From assembly GCA_039908285.1 (NCBI GenBank), contig JAMOBE010000019.1, positions 1-51,562 on the forward strand: a DNA stretch of 51,562 nt. The letters are read 5' to 3'. Positions 8,928-15,986 of the stretch are shown here, in pieces. Each line of letters starts with the position of its first letter. Within the stretch, counting starts at the first letter, position 1. A program made the translations under genes and the position numbers. The DNA comes from JAMOBE01 sp039908285 (lineage in GTDB: Bacteria > Pseudomonadota > Alphaproteobacteria > Rhodospirillales > Rhodospirillaceae). The notes under the pieces were generated by a model. The model was not told the DNA's origin. It was given only the letters and a program-made list of their open reading frames with translations, and ran no database searches.

Positions 8928-9896
8928 ATGCATTTCAACATCATCCTCAGCAATCACCATCAGACCGCCTACTTCGCCATGTCCCAGACCGTCACGTATC
9001 TGCGGAATGCGTTGTCGACCTGCGGCCACGATGTGACCATATCGATGTCCGAGCTTCATCGCGGGGCGATGAATGTCTTCATCGAGAATTTCGAGGCCGG
9101 AGTCGAAGGTCTTGTTGCCGAAATTGAGGAGCATAGAAAAAGTATTCCCTTGCGGGTCGGAGTCGTGTCGACGGAATTGATGGTCGATGGCACCATTCCG
9201 TATGCACAGAGCGGTCTATACAGGAATGATCCCGATCAGGTCAGAAATCGAGTGGCTGGCTTCGAGTATTTCGCTCGCCATGCGGATTTTGTCTGGCATC
9301 TTGTCGAACGTACCGCGGTGAACTTCAATGGAATAAACAGGAACCAGGCTGTCTTCCCCTATGGACACGTCGAAGGACCATCGGCGCGACTGCGTCGATC
9401 GCCGAAGGACCTGGATGTCGTGTTTTTCGGCAGGATGACTCCCCATCGCAGGGCCGTGATCGACAGCCTCCGCGCCAGGAACATCGCCGTCGTCGACGTC
9501 GGCTATCTGGGGGCCGGCTGGGTTCCGGACTTCGTGCTGAGTTCCCTGCTTGACCGTGCGAAGATCGGGCTCAATCTGACCCTTCACTCCCTCGATGATA
9601 CCCCGATCGCCGGCGTCGACCCTCGCTTCGCCTCGTGTGCGCGGATCGTCGAGATGCTCGAGCGCGACGTGTGCGTCGTCTCCGAAGAGATCCCGCTGGA
9701 CAACCCGTATCGCAACCACATGGTTTCCGCCCCGGTGAGCCAGTTGGCCGATGTCTGCCGCAGCCTGCTGGACTCGGGAGAGTGGCAGACCCTCGGCCCG
9801 GCGGCTGCCGCCCGGTTCCGCAGGGAAATGGACGCCATCGTCGTCTGCGGACCGGTCATCGCCAGGACGTGTGGTGGTCTCGACCCCAATGGGTGA
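8928..9896 (+). CDS. Putative glycosyltransferase (CgeB/GT-B-like), paralogue of the gene at 4541
   Basis: A 322-residue soluble protein with the same architecture as the 4541-5422 product. The shared core is DLDVVFFGRMTPHRRAVID, followed by DRAKIGLNLTLH and a CARIVEMLERDVCVVSEE segment typical of the nucleotide-sugar-binding half of CgeB-like GT-B enzymes. Starting at 8928 (MHFNIILSNHHQ) aligns the two paralogues from residue 1. An in-frame ATG at 8865 would add 21 residues without homology and is less likely. The upstream 145 bases are shared with the divergent methyltransferase gene and probably hold both promoters. Its 3' end faces the 45-bp inverted repeat at 9976-10170. Substrates are unknown. 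Confidence 0.6.
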   Translation: MHFNIILSNHHQTAYFAMSQTVTYLRNALSTCGHDVTISMSELHRGAMNVFIENFEAGVEGLVAEIEEHRKSIPLRVGVVSTELMVDGTIPYAQSGLYRNDPDQVRNRVAGFEYFARHADFVWHLVERTAVNFNGINRNQAVFPYGHVEGPSARLRRSPKDLDVVFFGRMTPHRRAVIDSLRARNIAVVDVGYLGAGWVPDFVLSSLLDRAKIGLNLTLHSLDDTPIAGVDPRFASCARIVEMLERDVCVVSEEIPLDNPYRNHMVSAPVSQLADVCRSLLDSGEWQTLGPAAAARFRREMDAIVVCGPVIARTCGGLDPNG

Positions 9897-9961
9897 CGCC
9901 GCGGGTCTCATACAAGCGAACGGAAAGAACGACTCATGCGCCCAATACCTTGCTGTGGTAG

Positions 9962-10180
9962 AGAGAAAAAAAAGACGCAACACGGATGAACACGGATATC
10001 CACGGATAAACACGGATGCAGCGAGTTTGACATAGGCTTTAGTGAGACACGTGAAAATATCGCACTGAAATATTTTGTATTAATATTATTGTCACGGGTA
10101 AAGACGGGGAAACTTCCTGGTATTCTGCATCCGTGTTTATCCGTGGATATCCGTGTTCATCCGTGTTGCGCCTTTTTTCT
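9962..10180. repeat. Perfect 45-bp inverted repeat of CACGGAT decamers around an AT-rich core
   Basis: The left arm 9976-10020 and the right arm 10126-10170 are exact reverse complements over 45 bases. Each arm is four head-to-tail decamers of the form CACGGATNNN, with GAA, ATC, AAA and GCA as the variable triplets. The arms are flanked outward by A8 (9966-9973) and T6 (10173-10178), so transcripts from either side would end in a long stem plus U-tract. The 105-base core (10021-10125) is much more AT-rich than its surroundings. Similar ATCCGTG-type repeats occur widely in bacterial intergenic DNA. It sits between converging genes and could be a bidirectional terminator or a small non-autonomous element. 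Confidence 0.9.
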
Positions 10181-10253
10181 CAAAGCCAGCACGTTGTGAC
10201 TCGGTTGGGACGCGGCTGAACCAGACGTGAGTCGATCTTTCCGCTCGCCGGTA

Positions 10254-10541
10254 TCACATCTCGAGGAATCGGGTGGCGGCGGCGCGTTCTCCGGCCAGTC
10301 GGTGGGTGAGGGTCCGGAGACGGTCATCGCCTGTCGCCGTCGTTGCCGGGAGGGTGGCGCGGCGGCGCGACAGTTCGGCTCGCACGTCGGCGGCGAAGCG
10401 GCCATGCGCCTCGGCCAGGCGCCAAGCCCCGAGGCGAGCGGTGTGCGCACCATGACAGGCCGCCAGATGGACGGGCTCGGGGATCGGACCGTCATAGCGG
10501 GTGTACAGGGCGACGAGACGCGACAGTGGGTCTTCGGTCAT
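10254..10541 (-). CDS. Small hypothetical protein, 95 residues
   Basis: Not recognised. The product is a soluble, Arg/Ala/Leu-rich, probably all-helical protein beginning MTEDPLSRLVALYTRYDGPI. The ATG at 10541 is chosen because GGAGAGGG stands 8-10 bases upstream; an upstream in-frame ATG at 10703 would run through the His-tail coding end of the neighbouring gene. It starts 92 bases after the small membrane-protein gene on the same strand and ends facing the 9962-10180 inverted repeat. No motif suggests a function. Confidence 0.55.
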   Translation of the reverse strand: MTEDPLSRLVALYTRYDGPIPEPVHLAACHGAHTARLGAWRLAEAHGRFAADVRAELSRRRATLPATTATGDDRLRTLTHRLAGERAAATRFLEM

Positions 10542-10632
10542 TTCGGCGCTCCCTCTCCACCGTCCACCCTGGAACGCCGCAAAGTAGAACGTCTTGGCAA
10601 CTGGTGTCAAGGAATGTTTTCCTGATCCCTGT

Positions 10633-10983
10633 TCAGGGAGAGTCGAATCGACTCGGAGGGCGGTGATGGTGATGGTGGTGATGGTGGCCGCGGTTTCGCG
10701 CACCCAGAATCAGGGCGATGCCGAGTGGTCCCATCACGGTCCATGCCGGCCAGTTCATGATCGCCGCGCCCATGCGTGCGAGGGTGTCCATTGCCGTCCA
10801 GGAGTCCGCCGGCGTCATTCCGTTCAGGCCGAACGTCGGCGGAGATCCGGCCAGCAGAGTCCAGATGTCGCGGTTGGCGATGCTGCTGTAGGCGTGTGGG
10901 CTGAGCGCCAGCACGATATCCGCCGACACCATCAGCACGGAGCCTGCCACAAGGAGCCATCCCAGCAGGCGAACAAGGACCAT
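10633..10983 (-). CDS. Small membrane protein with a natural C-terminal polyhistidine run
   Basis: A 116-residue protein, not recognised. It has one clear N-terminal membrane helix (about residues 4-27) and a second hydrophobic stretch near residues 78-95 (MNWPAWTVMGPLGIALILGA), so two membrane passes are likely. The tail after the second helix is RNRG, eight consecutive histidines, then RPPSRFDSP. The start is supported by GGGGAAA six bases upstream. The hydrophobic pattern resembles small two-TM proteins annotated only as hypothetical in alphaproteobacteria. It follows the nrdJ-linked lipoprotein gene by 94 bases on the same strand and may belong to the same transcript. Metal binding by the tail is possible but untested. 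Confidence 0.6.
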   Translation of the reverse strand: MVLVRLLGWLLVAGSVLMVSADIVLALSPHAYSSIANRDIWTLLAGSPPTFGLNGMTPADSWTAMDTLARMGAAIMNWPAWTVMGPLGIALILGARNRGHHHHHHHHRPPSRFDSP

Positions 10984-11077
10984 TCCAGCTTTCCCCAGAG
11001 AGACGATGGCATGAATATTATCTTACGACTCGCCATGACGGCAACTTAAAGCGGTCGTTCTCCCGGCGATGAGTGCG

Positions 11078-11638
11078 CTATTCCAGGCCGCCCCAGCGGG
11101 TTGCCGCGCCGAGGTCCACCGCCTGCTGGCCGCGAAGCTCGATCGGGCCGCTCTGGGCCCGGCGGATGATCTCGGGATGGAGGCCATAGGCATAGTACAT
11201 CGACGCGATCAGGTCCCCGGCCTCGTTGCGGTCCATGTCGGGGAGGCCATAGGCGTTGATGTCGCCGTGACGGTCGAGCCGGTACACCAGCACGGCGTCC
11301 CGGCCCAGAAGGCGGGTGGTTCCCGCCTGGAACAGCAGGGCGCACCCTCCCCGGCACCTCCGCCGCACGATGGTGGTCATGTCGCGGCGATGGATGACGG
11401 TGGCGGCGGCGAGCGGCAGCGGCCCTCCGCCCTCGCTGTCCAGCACCAGCGTCGTCACGGTCCGGGGGAGGCGCTTGAGTTCCTCATCCAGGCTTCGAGG
11501 CAGGGGGGACACGCTGAGGGTCGCCATCTCGCCCTCCACCACCAGGTTGGTTCCCCGGTCGAACACCGGGGTGTAGCCGGCGCAGGCGGCAAGGATCAGC
11601 ACCCCGAAAAGGCAGATGAAGGAAAGAACGTATCCCAT
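11078..11638 (-). CDS. Lipoprotein with a degenerate ClpP/crotonase-like (COG3904-type) fold
   Basis: A 186-residue exported protein. Residues 1-19 are a lipoprotein signal ending in the lipobox LAAC. The rest resembles periplasmic ClpP-like proteins of the COG3904 type, in which a SPGGS loop, a CxSAC nucleophile segment and a GxH motif are expected. Here the corresponding stretches are DSEGGG (67-72), CRGGC (95-99) and LVYR (117-120), so the expected catalytic Ser and His appear to be missing. It could be a non-catalytic member. The ATG at 11638 overlaps the upstream gene's stop as TGATG, implying coupled translation. A GTG at 11650 is a less likely start. Confidence 0.6.
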   Translation of the reverse strand: MGYVLSFICLFGVLILAACAGYTPVFDRGTNLVVEGEMATLSVSPLPRSLDEELKRLPRTVTTLVLDSEGGGPLPLAAATVIHRRDMTTIVRRRCRGGCALLFQAGTTRLLGRDAVLVYRLDRHGDINAYGLPDMDRNEAGDLIASMYYAYGLHPEIIRRAQSGPIELRGQQAVDLGAATRWGGLE

Positions 11639-12099
11639 CACTCGATGCACTGCGCCCGCCCCTTGAAGCGAGGCTCACTGGCGGTCGTGTAGCAGAAGCT
11701 CCGGGCCGCCAGCAGGTCCACCCCGTCCACCCACTGCCGCATGTCCTGGAACGAGACATAGGGACGGTCGGCGCGCCGGTTGTCGCGCAGTCCCTGATAG
11801 GTCGGCGTCATGTCGGTCGAGCAGGTGGCGGAGGTCTGGATCCAGGTCGGATGCAGCCGCGCCATCGTCGCCTTCATCTCGCCCACCGCGGCGACACAGG
11901 CCTGACGGGACGGATAGTCGAAGTCGACGATGGTCAGGATGCCCCGTCCCGCCATGTTGTAGGTCTGGTGCAGGTAGTCGTCGCCGGCCACCGCCGATGC
12001 CGGCTGCAGAACCGTCGCCGCCGCCATGACCGCCACGGCCAGCCGCCCCCGGTGGGACGACCGGCGGCGGTTGAACAGATAGCGTGGCCTCCGGCTCAT
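11638..12099 (-). CDS. Exported four-cysteine protein coupled to nrdJ
   Basis: A 153-residue hypothetical protein. The N-terminus is a signal peptide with arginine-rich n-region (RRRSSHRGR), a hydrophobic core and a likely cut after PASA near residue 36. The mature part has four cysteines, enough for two disulfide bonds, and no recognised domain. The ATG at 12099 overlaps the nrdJ stop codon as TGATG, and its own stop overlaps the next ATG in the same way, so the three genes form a coupled operon. An in-frame ATG at 12177 lies inside nrdJ and would spoil the signal peptide. Function unknown. Confidence 0.65.
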   Translation of the reverse strand: MSRRPRYLFNRRRSSHRGRLAVAVMAAATVLQPASAVAGDDYLHQTYNMAGRGILTIVDFDYPSRQACVAAVGEMKATMARLHPTWIQTSATCSTDMTPTYQGLRDNRRADRPYVSFQDMRQWVDGVDLLAARSFCYTTASEPRFKGRAQCIE

Positions 12100-15000
12100 C
12101 ACGAACACCCGCTGGTGGCGCCGCAGGTGTCGCACTTGAGACACGTGCCGTTGCGCACCAGGGTGAAGTTGCCGCACTCGCCGCAGGAGTCGCCCTCGTA
12201 GCCCTTCATCCGCGCCTCGCGGCTGCGGGAGGAGGCCTCGCGCACCACCGCCGGAGCCGCCGGAGCCGCCGGAGCCGACGCCCGGGGCCGTACTGCCGCC
12301 GCGGCCGCGGCCGGCGCTCCATGCCGCCCCACCGCTCCCATCGCCGCCTGGGCGACGTGCTCATGAGCATGCTCATGGGCATGGTCGTGATGACCGGCAT
12401 GGGCCGTCAGGACATAGAGGTTGCTCGAGCGCACATAGCCCCGGCTGGCGATGCGTTCCAGCATGGAGCCGATGCCGTCGTCGTCGGGCAGGTTGCCCTC
12501 GTCGCGGCCGCGGCCGATGCTGTCGGGCATCAGGTCGGCGGGTTCGACGTGGGCCAGGTCGTTGCGGCCGAGGTAGGAAATGGCCAGTTCCCGGAACATG
12601 TAGTCCAGGATGGAGGTGGCCATCTTGATGGTGTCGTTGCCCTCCACCACGCCCGAAGGCTCGAAGCGGGTGAAGGTGAAGGCCTCGACGTACTCCTCGA
12701 GCGGCACGCCGTACTGGAGGCCGATGGAAATGGCGATGGCGAAGTTGTTCATCAGGCTGCGGAAGGCGGCACCTTCCTTGTGCATGTCGATGAAGATCTC
12801 GCCCACCCGGCCGTCCTCGTACTCGCCGGTGCGCAGGTAGACCTTGTGGCCACCGACGATGGCCTTCTGGGTGTAGCCCTTGCGGCGGTGGGGGAGCTTG
12901 CGCCGCTGCGGCGGGATCATGCGCTCGACGATGCGCTCGGCGACGATGGCGGCGCGGGCCGCCGCCGGCTGGTCCATCAGCTCGTCCAGCATCTCGGCGT
13001 CGTCCTCGCCGAGAACCGAGGCGCTCAGCGGCTGGCTCAGCTTCGAGCCGTCGCGGTAGAGGGCGATGGCCTTGGTCCCGAGCCGCCACGACAGCATGTA
13101 GGCATCCCGGCAGTCGGCCACCGTCGCCGCGTTGGGCATGTTGATGGTCTTCGAAATGGCGCCGGTGATAAACGGCTGGGAGGCGGCCATCATCCGGATG
13201 TGGCTCTCGGCCGACAGGAACCGGCGGCCGATGCGGCCGCAGGCGCTGGCGCAGTCGAACACCGGCAGGTGCTCGGGCTTCAGGCCGGGCGCCCCCTCGA
13301 CGGTCATGGCGCCGCAGCAGTAGGTGTTGGCGGCCTCCACCTGCTCGGCCGTGAAGCCGAGGCCCGTCAGCATGTCGAAGCCGACGTCGTCGAGCTGCTC
13401 CGGCGTGAAGCCCAGGTTGTGGATGCAGAAGTCGACCCCGAGGGTCCACTTGTTGAAGACGTAGCGGATGTCGAAGGCGCTGGCCAGGCCGGCCTCCAGC
13501 GCCGCCAGCGCCTCGTCGTCGAAGCCCCGGGCCCGCAGCGAGCGGTGGTTGATCGCCGGCGCCCCCTGCAGGGTGCCGGCGCCGACGGCGTAGAGGGAAA
13601 TCGCCTCCACCTGCGCCTCGCCATAGCCCAGCGTCCGCAGGGCCAGCGGCACCACGCGGTTGATGATCTTGAAGTAGCCGCCACCGGCCAGCTTCTTGAA
13701 CTTGACGATGGCGAAGTCGGGCTCGATGCCGGTGGTGTCGCAGTCCATCACCATGCCGATGGTGCCGGTGGGCGCCACCACCGAAACCTGGGCGTTGCGG
13801 AAGCCGTGCCTGTCGCCAAGCTCCAGCGCCTCGTCCCAGCACTGGCGAGCGGCGGCGGCGAGGGCCGGGTCCGGGCACTCCTCGGCGCGGAAGGGCACCG
13901 GCAGGATGGACAGGCCGTCATAGCCGTCGGTCAGGCCACGGGCGGCGCGGCGGTGGTTGCGGATCACCCGCAGCATGGCCTCGCGGTTCTCGGCAAAGCC
14001 GGCGAAGGCCCCCAGTTCCTCGGCCATCTCGGCCGAGGTGGCGTAGGCGACTCCGGTCATCAGCGAGGAAATGGCCGCCGCCATGGCTCGGCCGCCGTCG
14101 CTGTCATAGGGCAGGCCGTCGGCCATCAGCAATCCGCCCAGGTTGGCGAAGCCAAGACCCAGGGTGCGGAAGCGATAGGACAGCTCGGCGATCTTCTTCG
14201 CCGGGAACTGCGCCATCAGCACCGAAATCTCCAGCGTCACCGTCCACAGCCGCACCGCGTGGGAAAACGCGGCCACGTCGAAGCCTCCCCCCTCCGGCCG
14301 GAACGCCATCAGGTTGAGGGACGCGAGGTTGCAGGCCGTGTCGTCGAGGAACATGTACTCCGAGCACGGATTGGACGCCTTGATGCGCCCCGACGCCGGG
14401 CAGGTGTGCCATTCATTGATGGTGGTGTCGAACTGCAGTCCGGGGTCGGCGCACGACCACGCGGCCTCGCCGATGCGCTCCCACAGGTGAGCGGCGCGGA
14501 GGGTCTTCGACACCTTGCCGTCGGTCCGCCGATAGAGGTTCCATTCCCCGTCGGCGTTGACCGCGTCCAGGAACGCGTTGGTCAGCCGCACCGTGTTGTT
14601 GGAGTTCTGGCCCGAGACGGTGAGGTAGGCCTCCGAGTCCCAGTCGGTGTCCAGCACCGGAAACTCGATGGCCGTATAGCCCTGACGGGCGAACTGGATC
14701 ACCCGCTGGATATAGTTCTCGGGGATCATGGCGGCGCGGGCGCCACGGATGGCCTTGCGCAGGGCCTTGTTGACGCGGGGGTCGAAGCGGTCCTGGCCGT
14801 CGCGGGCGTCGCCCTCGGTGCAGGCGGTCATGATCTCGCCAAGGCGCAGATTGCACAGGCGCGAGCCGGCCACCATCGCCGCCACCTTGCGCTCCTCGGC
14901 CACCTTCCAGTCGATGTAGGTCTCGATGTCCGGGTGGTCCACGTCGACGATCACCATCTTGGCGGCCCGCCGGGTGGTGCCCCCCGATTTTATGGCCCCG

Positions 15001-15794
15001 GCGGCGCGGTCGCCGATGCGCAGGAAGCTCATCAGCCCCGACGAGCGGCCGCCGCCGCTCAGGGGCTCGCCCTCGCCGCGCAGGTTCGAATAGTTGGTGC
15101 CGGTGCCCGACCCGTACTTGAACAGGCGCGCCTCGCGCACCCACAGGTCCATGATGCCGCCCTCGTTGACCAGGTCGTCGTTGATGCTCTGGATGAAGCA
15201 GGCGTGCGGCTGGGGGTGCTCATAGGCGCCGCGGGAGCGGGCGACCTTGCCGGTCCGGTGGTCGACGTGGAAGTGGCCCTGGGACGGGCCGTCGATGCCA
15301 TAGGCCCAGTGCAGGCCGGTGTTGAACCACTGCGGCGAGTTGGGGGCGCCCATCTGCCGGCACAGCATGGTGCGCATTTCATCGAAATAGGCGCGGGCGT
15401 CGGCCTCGCCGTCGAAATAGCCGCCCTTCCAGCCCCAGTAGGTCCAGGTGCCGGCCAGGCGGTCGAACACCTGGCGGGCATCGCGCTCGGCGTCGAAGCG
15501 GGCCTCGGGCGCCATGTCGGCCATGGCCTCCTCGTCGGCCTCCCGCCGCCACAGCCAGGAGGGCACGTCGGACTCCTCCACCGGCTTCAGGACGACGGGC
15601 ACCCCCGCCTTGCGGAAGTACTTCTGGGCCAGCACGTCGCTCGCCACCTGGGACCAGTCGGCGGGAACCTCGATGCGATCGAGGCTGAACACCACCGAGC
15701 CGTCGGGATTGCGAATCTCGCTCGACGTGGTCTTGAAGGCGATGCCCTCATAGGCCGACCGGCCGTCGATCGTGAAGAATCGCGTAATGCGCAT
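12099..15794 (-). CDS. nrdJ: Vitamin B12-dependent (class II) ribonucleoside-diphosphate reductase NrdJ
   Basis: Reduces ribonucleotides to deoxyribonucleotides in the cytoplasm using adenosylcobalamin as radical source, with or without oxygen. The 1231-residue length is typical of the long alphaproteobacterial NrdJ. Family landmarks are NSPQWFNTGLHWAYGIDGP, GTGTNYSNLRGEGEPLSGG, NPCSEYMFLDDTACNLASLN (around residue 485-500, with the active-site cysteine) and APTGTIGMVMDCDTTGIEP. The C-terminus has a zinc-ribbon, CGECG then CLKCDTCG. The linker before it contains a histidine-rich run (HHDHAHEHAHEH, residues 1135-1146, bases 12357-12392) and Ala/Pro repeats. Start is supported by AGGGG seven bases upstream. 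Promoter and NrdR-like boxes lie at 15873-15933; no cobalamin riboswitch was seen. Confidence 0.97.
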   Translation of the reverse strand: MRITRFFTIDGRSAYEGIAFKTTSSEIRNPDGSVVFSLDRIEVPADWSQVASDVLAQKYFRKAGVPVVLKPVEESDVPSWLWRREADEEAMADMAPEARFDAERDARQVFDRLAGTWTYWGWKGGYFDGEADARAYFDEMRTMLCRQMGAPNSPQWFNTGLHWAYGIDGPSQGHFHVDHRTGKVARSRGAYEHPQPHACFIQSINDDLVNEGGIMDLWVREARLFKYGSGTGTNYSNLRGEGEPLSGGGRSSGLMSFLRIGDRAAGAIKSGGTTRRAAKMVIVDVDHPDIETYIDWKVAEERKVAAMVAGSRLCNLRLGEIMTACTEGDARDGQDRFDPRVNKALRKAIRGARAAMIPENYIQRVIQFARQGYTAIEFPVLDTDWDSEAYLTVSGQNSNNTVRLTNAFLDAVNADGEWNLYRRTDGKVSKTLRAAHLWERIGEAAWSCADPGLQFDTTINEWHTCPASGRIKASNPCSEYMFLDDTACNLASLNLMAFRPEGGGFDVAAFSHAVRLWTVTLEISVLMAQFPAKKIAELSYRFRTLGLGFANLGGLLMADGLPYDSDGGRAMAAAISSLMTGVAYATSAEMAEELGAFAGFAENREAMLRVIRNHRRAARGLTDGYDGLSILPVPFRAEECPDPALAAAARQCWDEALELGDRHGFRNAQVSVVAPTGTIGMVMDCDTTGIEPDFAIVKFKKLAGGGYFKIINRVVPLALRTLGYGEAQVEAISLYAVGAGTLQGAPAINHRSLRARGFDDEALAALEAGLASAFDIRYVFNKWTLGVDFCIHNLGFTPEQLDDVGFDMLTGLGFTAEQVEAANTYCCGAMTVEGAPGLKPEHLPVFDCASACGRIGRRFLSAESHIRMMAASQPFITGAISKTINMPNAATVADCRDAYMLSWRLGTKAIALYRDGSKLSQPLSASVLGEDDAEMLDELMDQPAAARAAIVAERIVERMIPPQRRKLPHRRKGYTQKAIVGGHKVYLRTGEYEDGRVGEIFIDMHKEGAAFRSLMNNFAIAISIGLQYGVPLEEYVEAFTFTRFEPSGVVEGNDTIKMATSILDYMFRELAISYLGRNDLAHVEPADLMPDSIGRGRDEGNLPDDDGIGSMLERIASRGYVRSSNLYVLTAHAGHHDHAHEHAHEHVAQAAMGAVGRHGAPAAAAAAVRPRASAPAAPAAPAVVREASSRSREARMKGYEGDSCGECGNFTLVRNGTCLKCDTCGATSGCS

Positions 15795-15872
15795 CGTCTA
15801 CCCCTGCTGAAAGAATCGGAAACCGGCCTGGACGATGGTGCCCCCGCCCTTGGCGTCTCGCCCTGGCCCCCC

Positions 15873-15917
15873 GACCAGATATTGTGGCGAGCCAGCGAAG
15901 CGGCACAATATGACAGG
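15873..15917. promoter_or_regulatory. Pair of NrdR-box-like sites upstream of nrdJ
   Basis: NrdR represses ribonucleotide reductase genes by binding paired 16-bp palindromes (consensus acaCwAtATaTwGtgt), usually about three helical turns apart. On the minus strand the promoter-distal-to-start order is GTCATATTGTGC, then CACAATATCTGG. The second (15873-15888) fits the consensus well; the first (15902-15917) fits mainly in one half-site. Centres are about 29-30 bases apart, and one box overlaps the predicted -10. The context (directly upstream of nrdJ) strengthens the call. Confidence 0.55.
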
Positions 15918-15933
15918 TCGTCTCTGGCCGCAA
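15905..15933 (-). promoter_or_regulatory. Putative sigma-70-type promoter of nrdJ
   Basis: On the minus strand TTGCGG (15928-15933) and TATTGT (15905-15910) are separated by exactly 17 bases. This would start transcription about 100 bases before the nrdJ ATG. The -10 element lies inside one of the two NrdR-like boxes, which is the arrangement expected for repression. Prediction from sequence only. Confidence 0.5.
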
Positions 15934-15986
15934 CCATAGTTCCGCCTGCGAAACGCACGGCGGTTCCGGCGGGGGTTCCGGCGGGG

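Noticed and set aside
9976..10170. Possible CRISPR array because of repeated CACGGAT units.
   Set aside because: Units are 10 bases with 3 variable bases, arranged as two inverted arms, not repeats with 30-base spacers; no cas genes.
15795..15986. Cobalamin riboswitch upstream of nrdJ.
   Set aside because: The leader is short and no B12-box-like sequence was recognised; the pattern fits NrdR boxes better.
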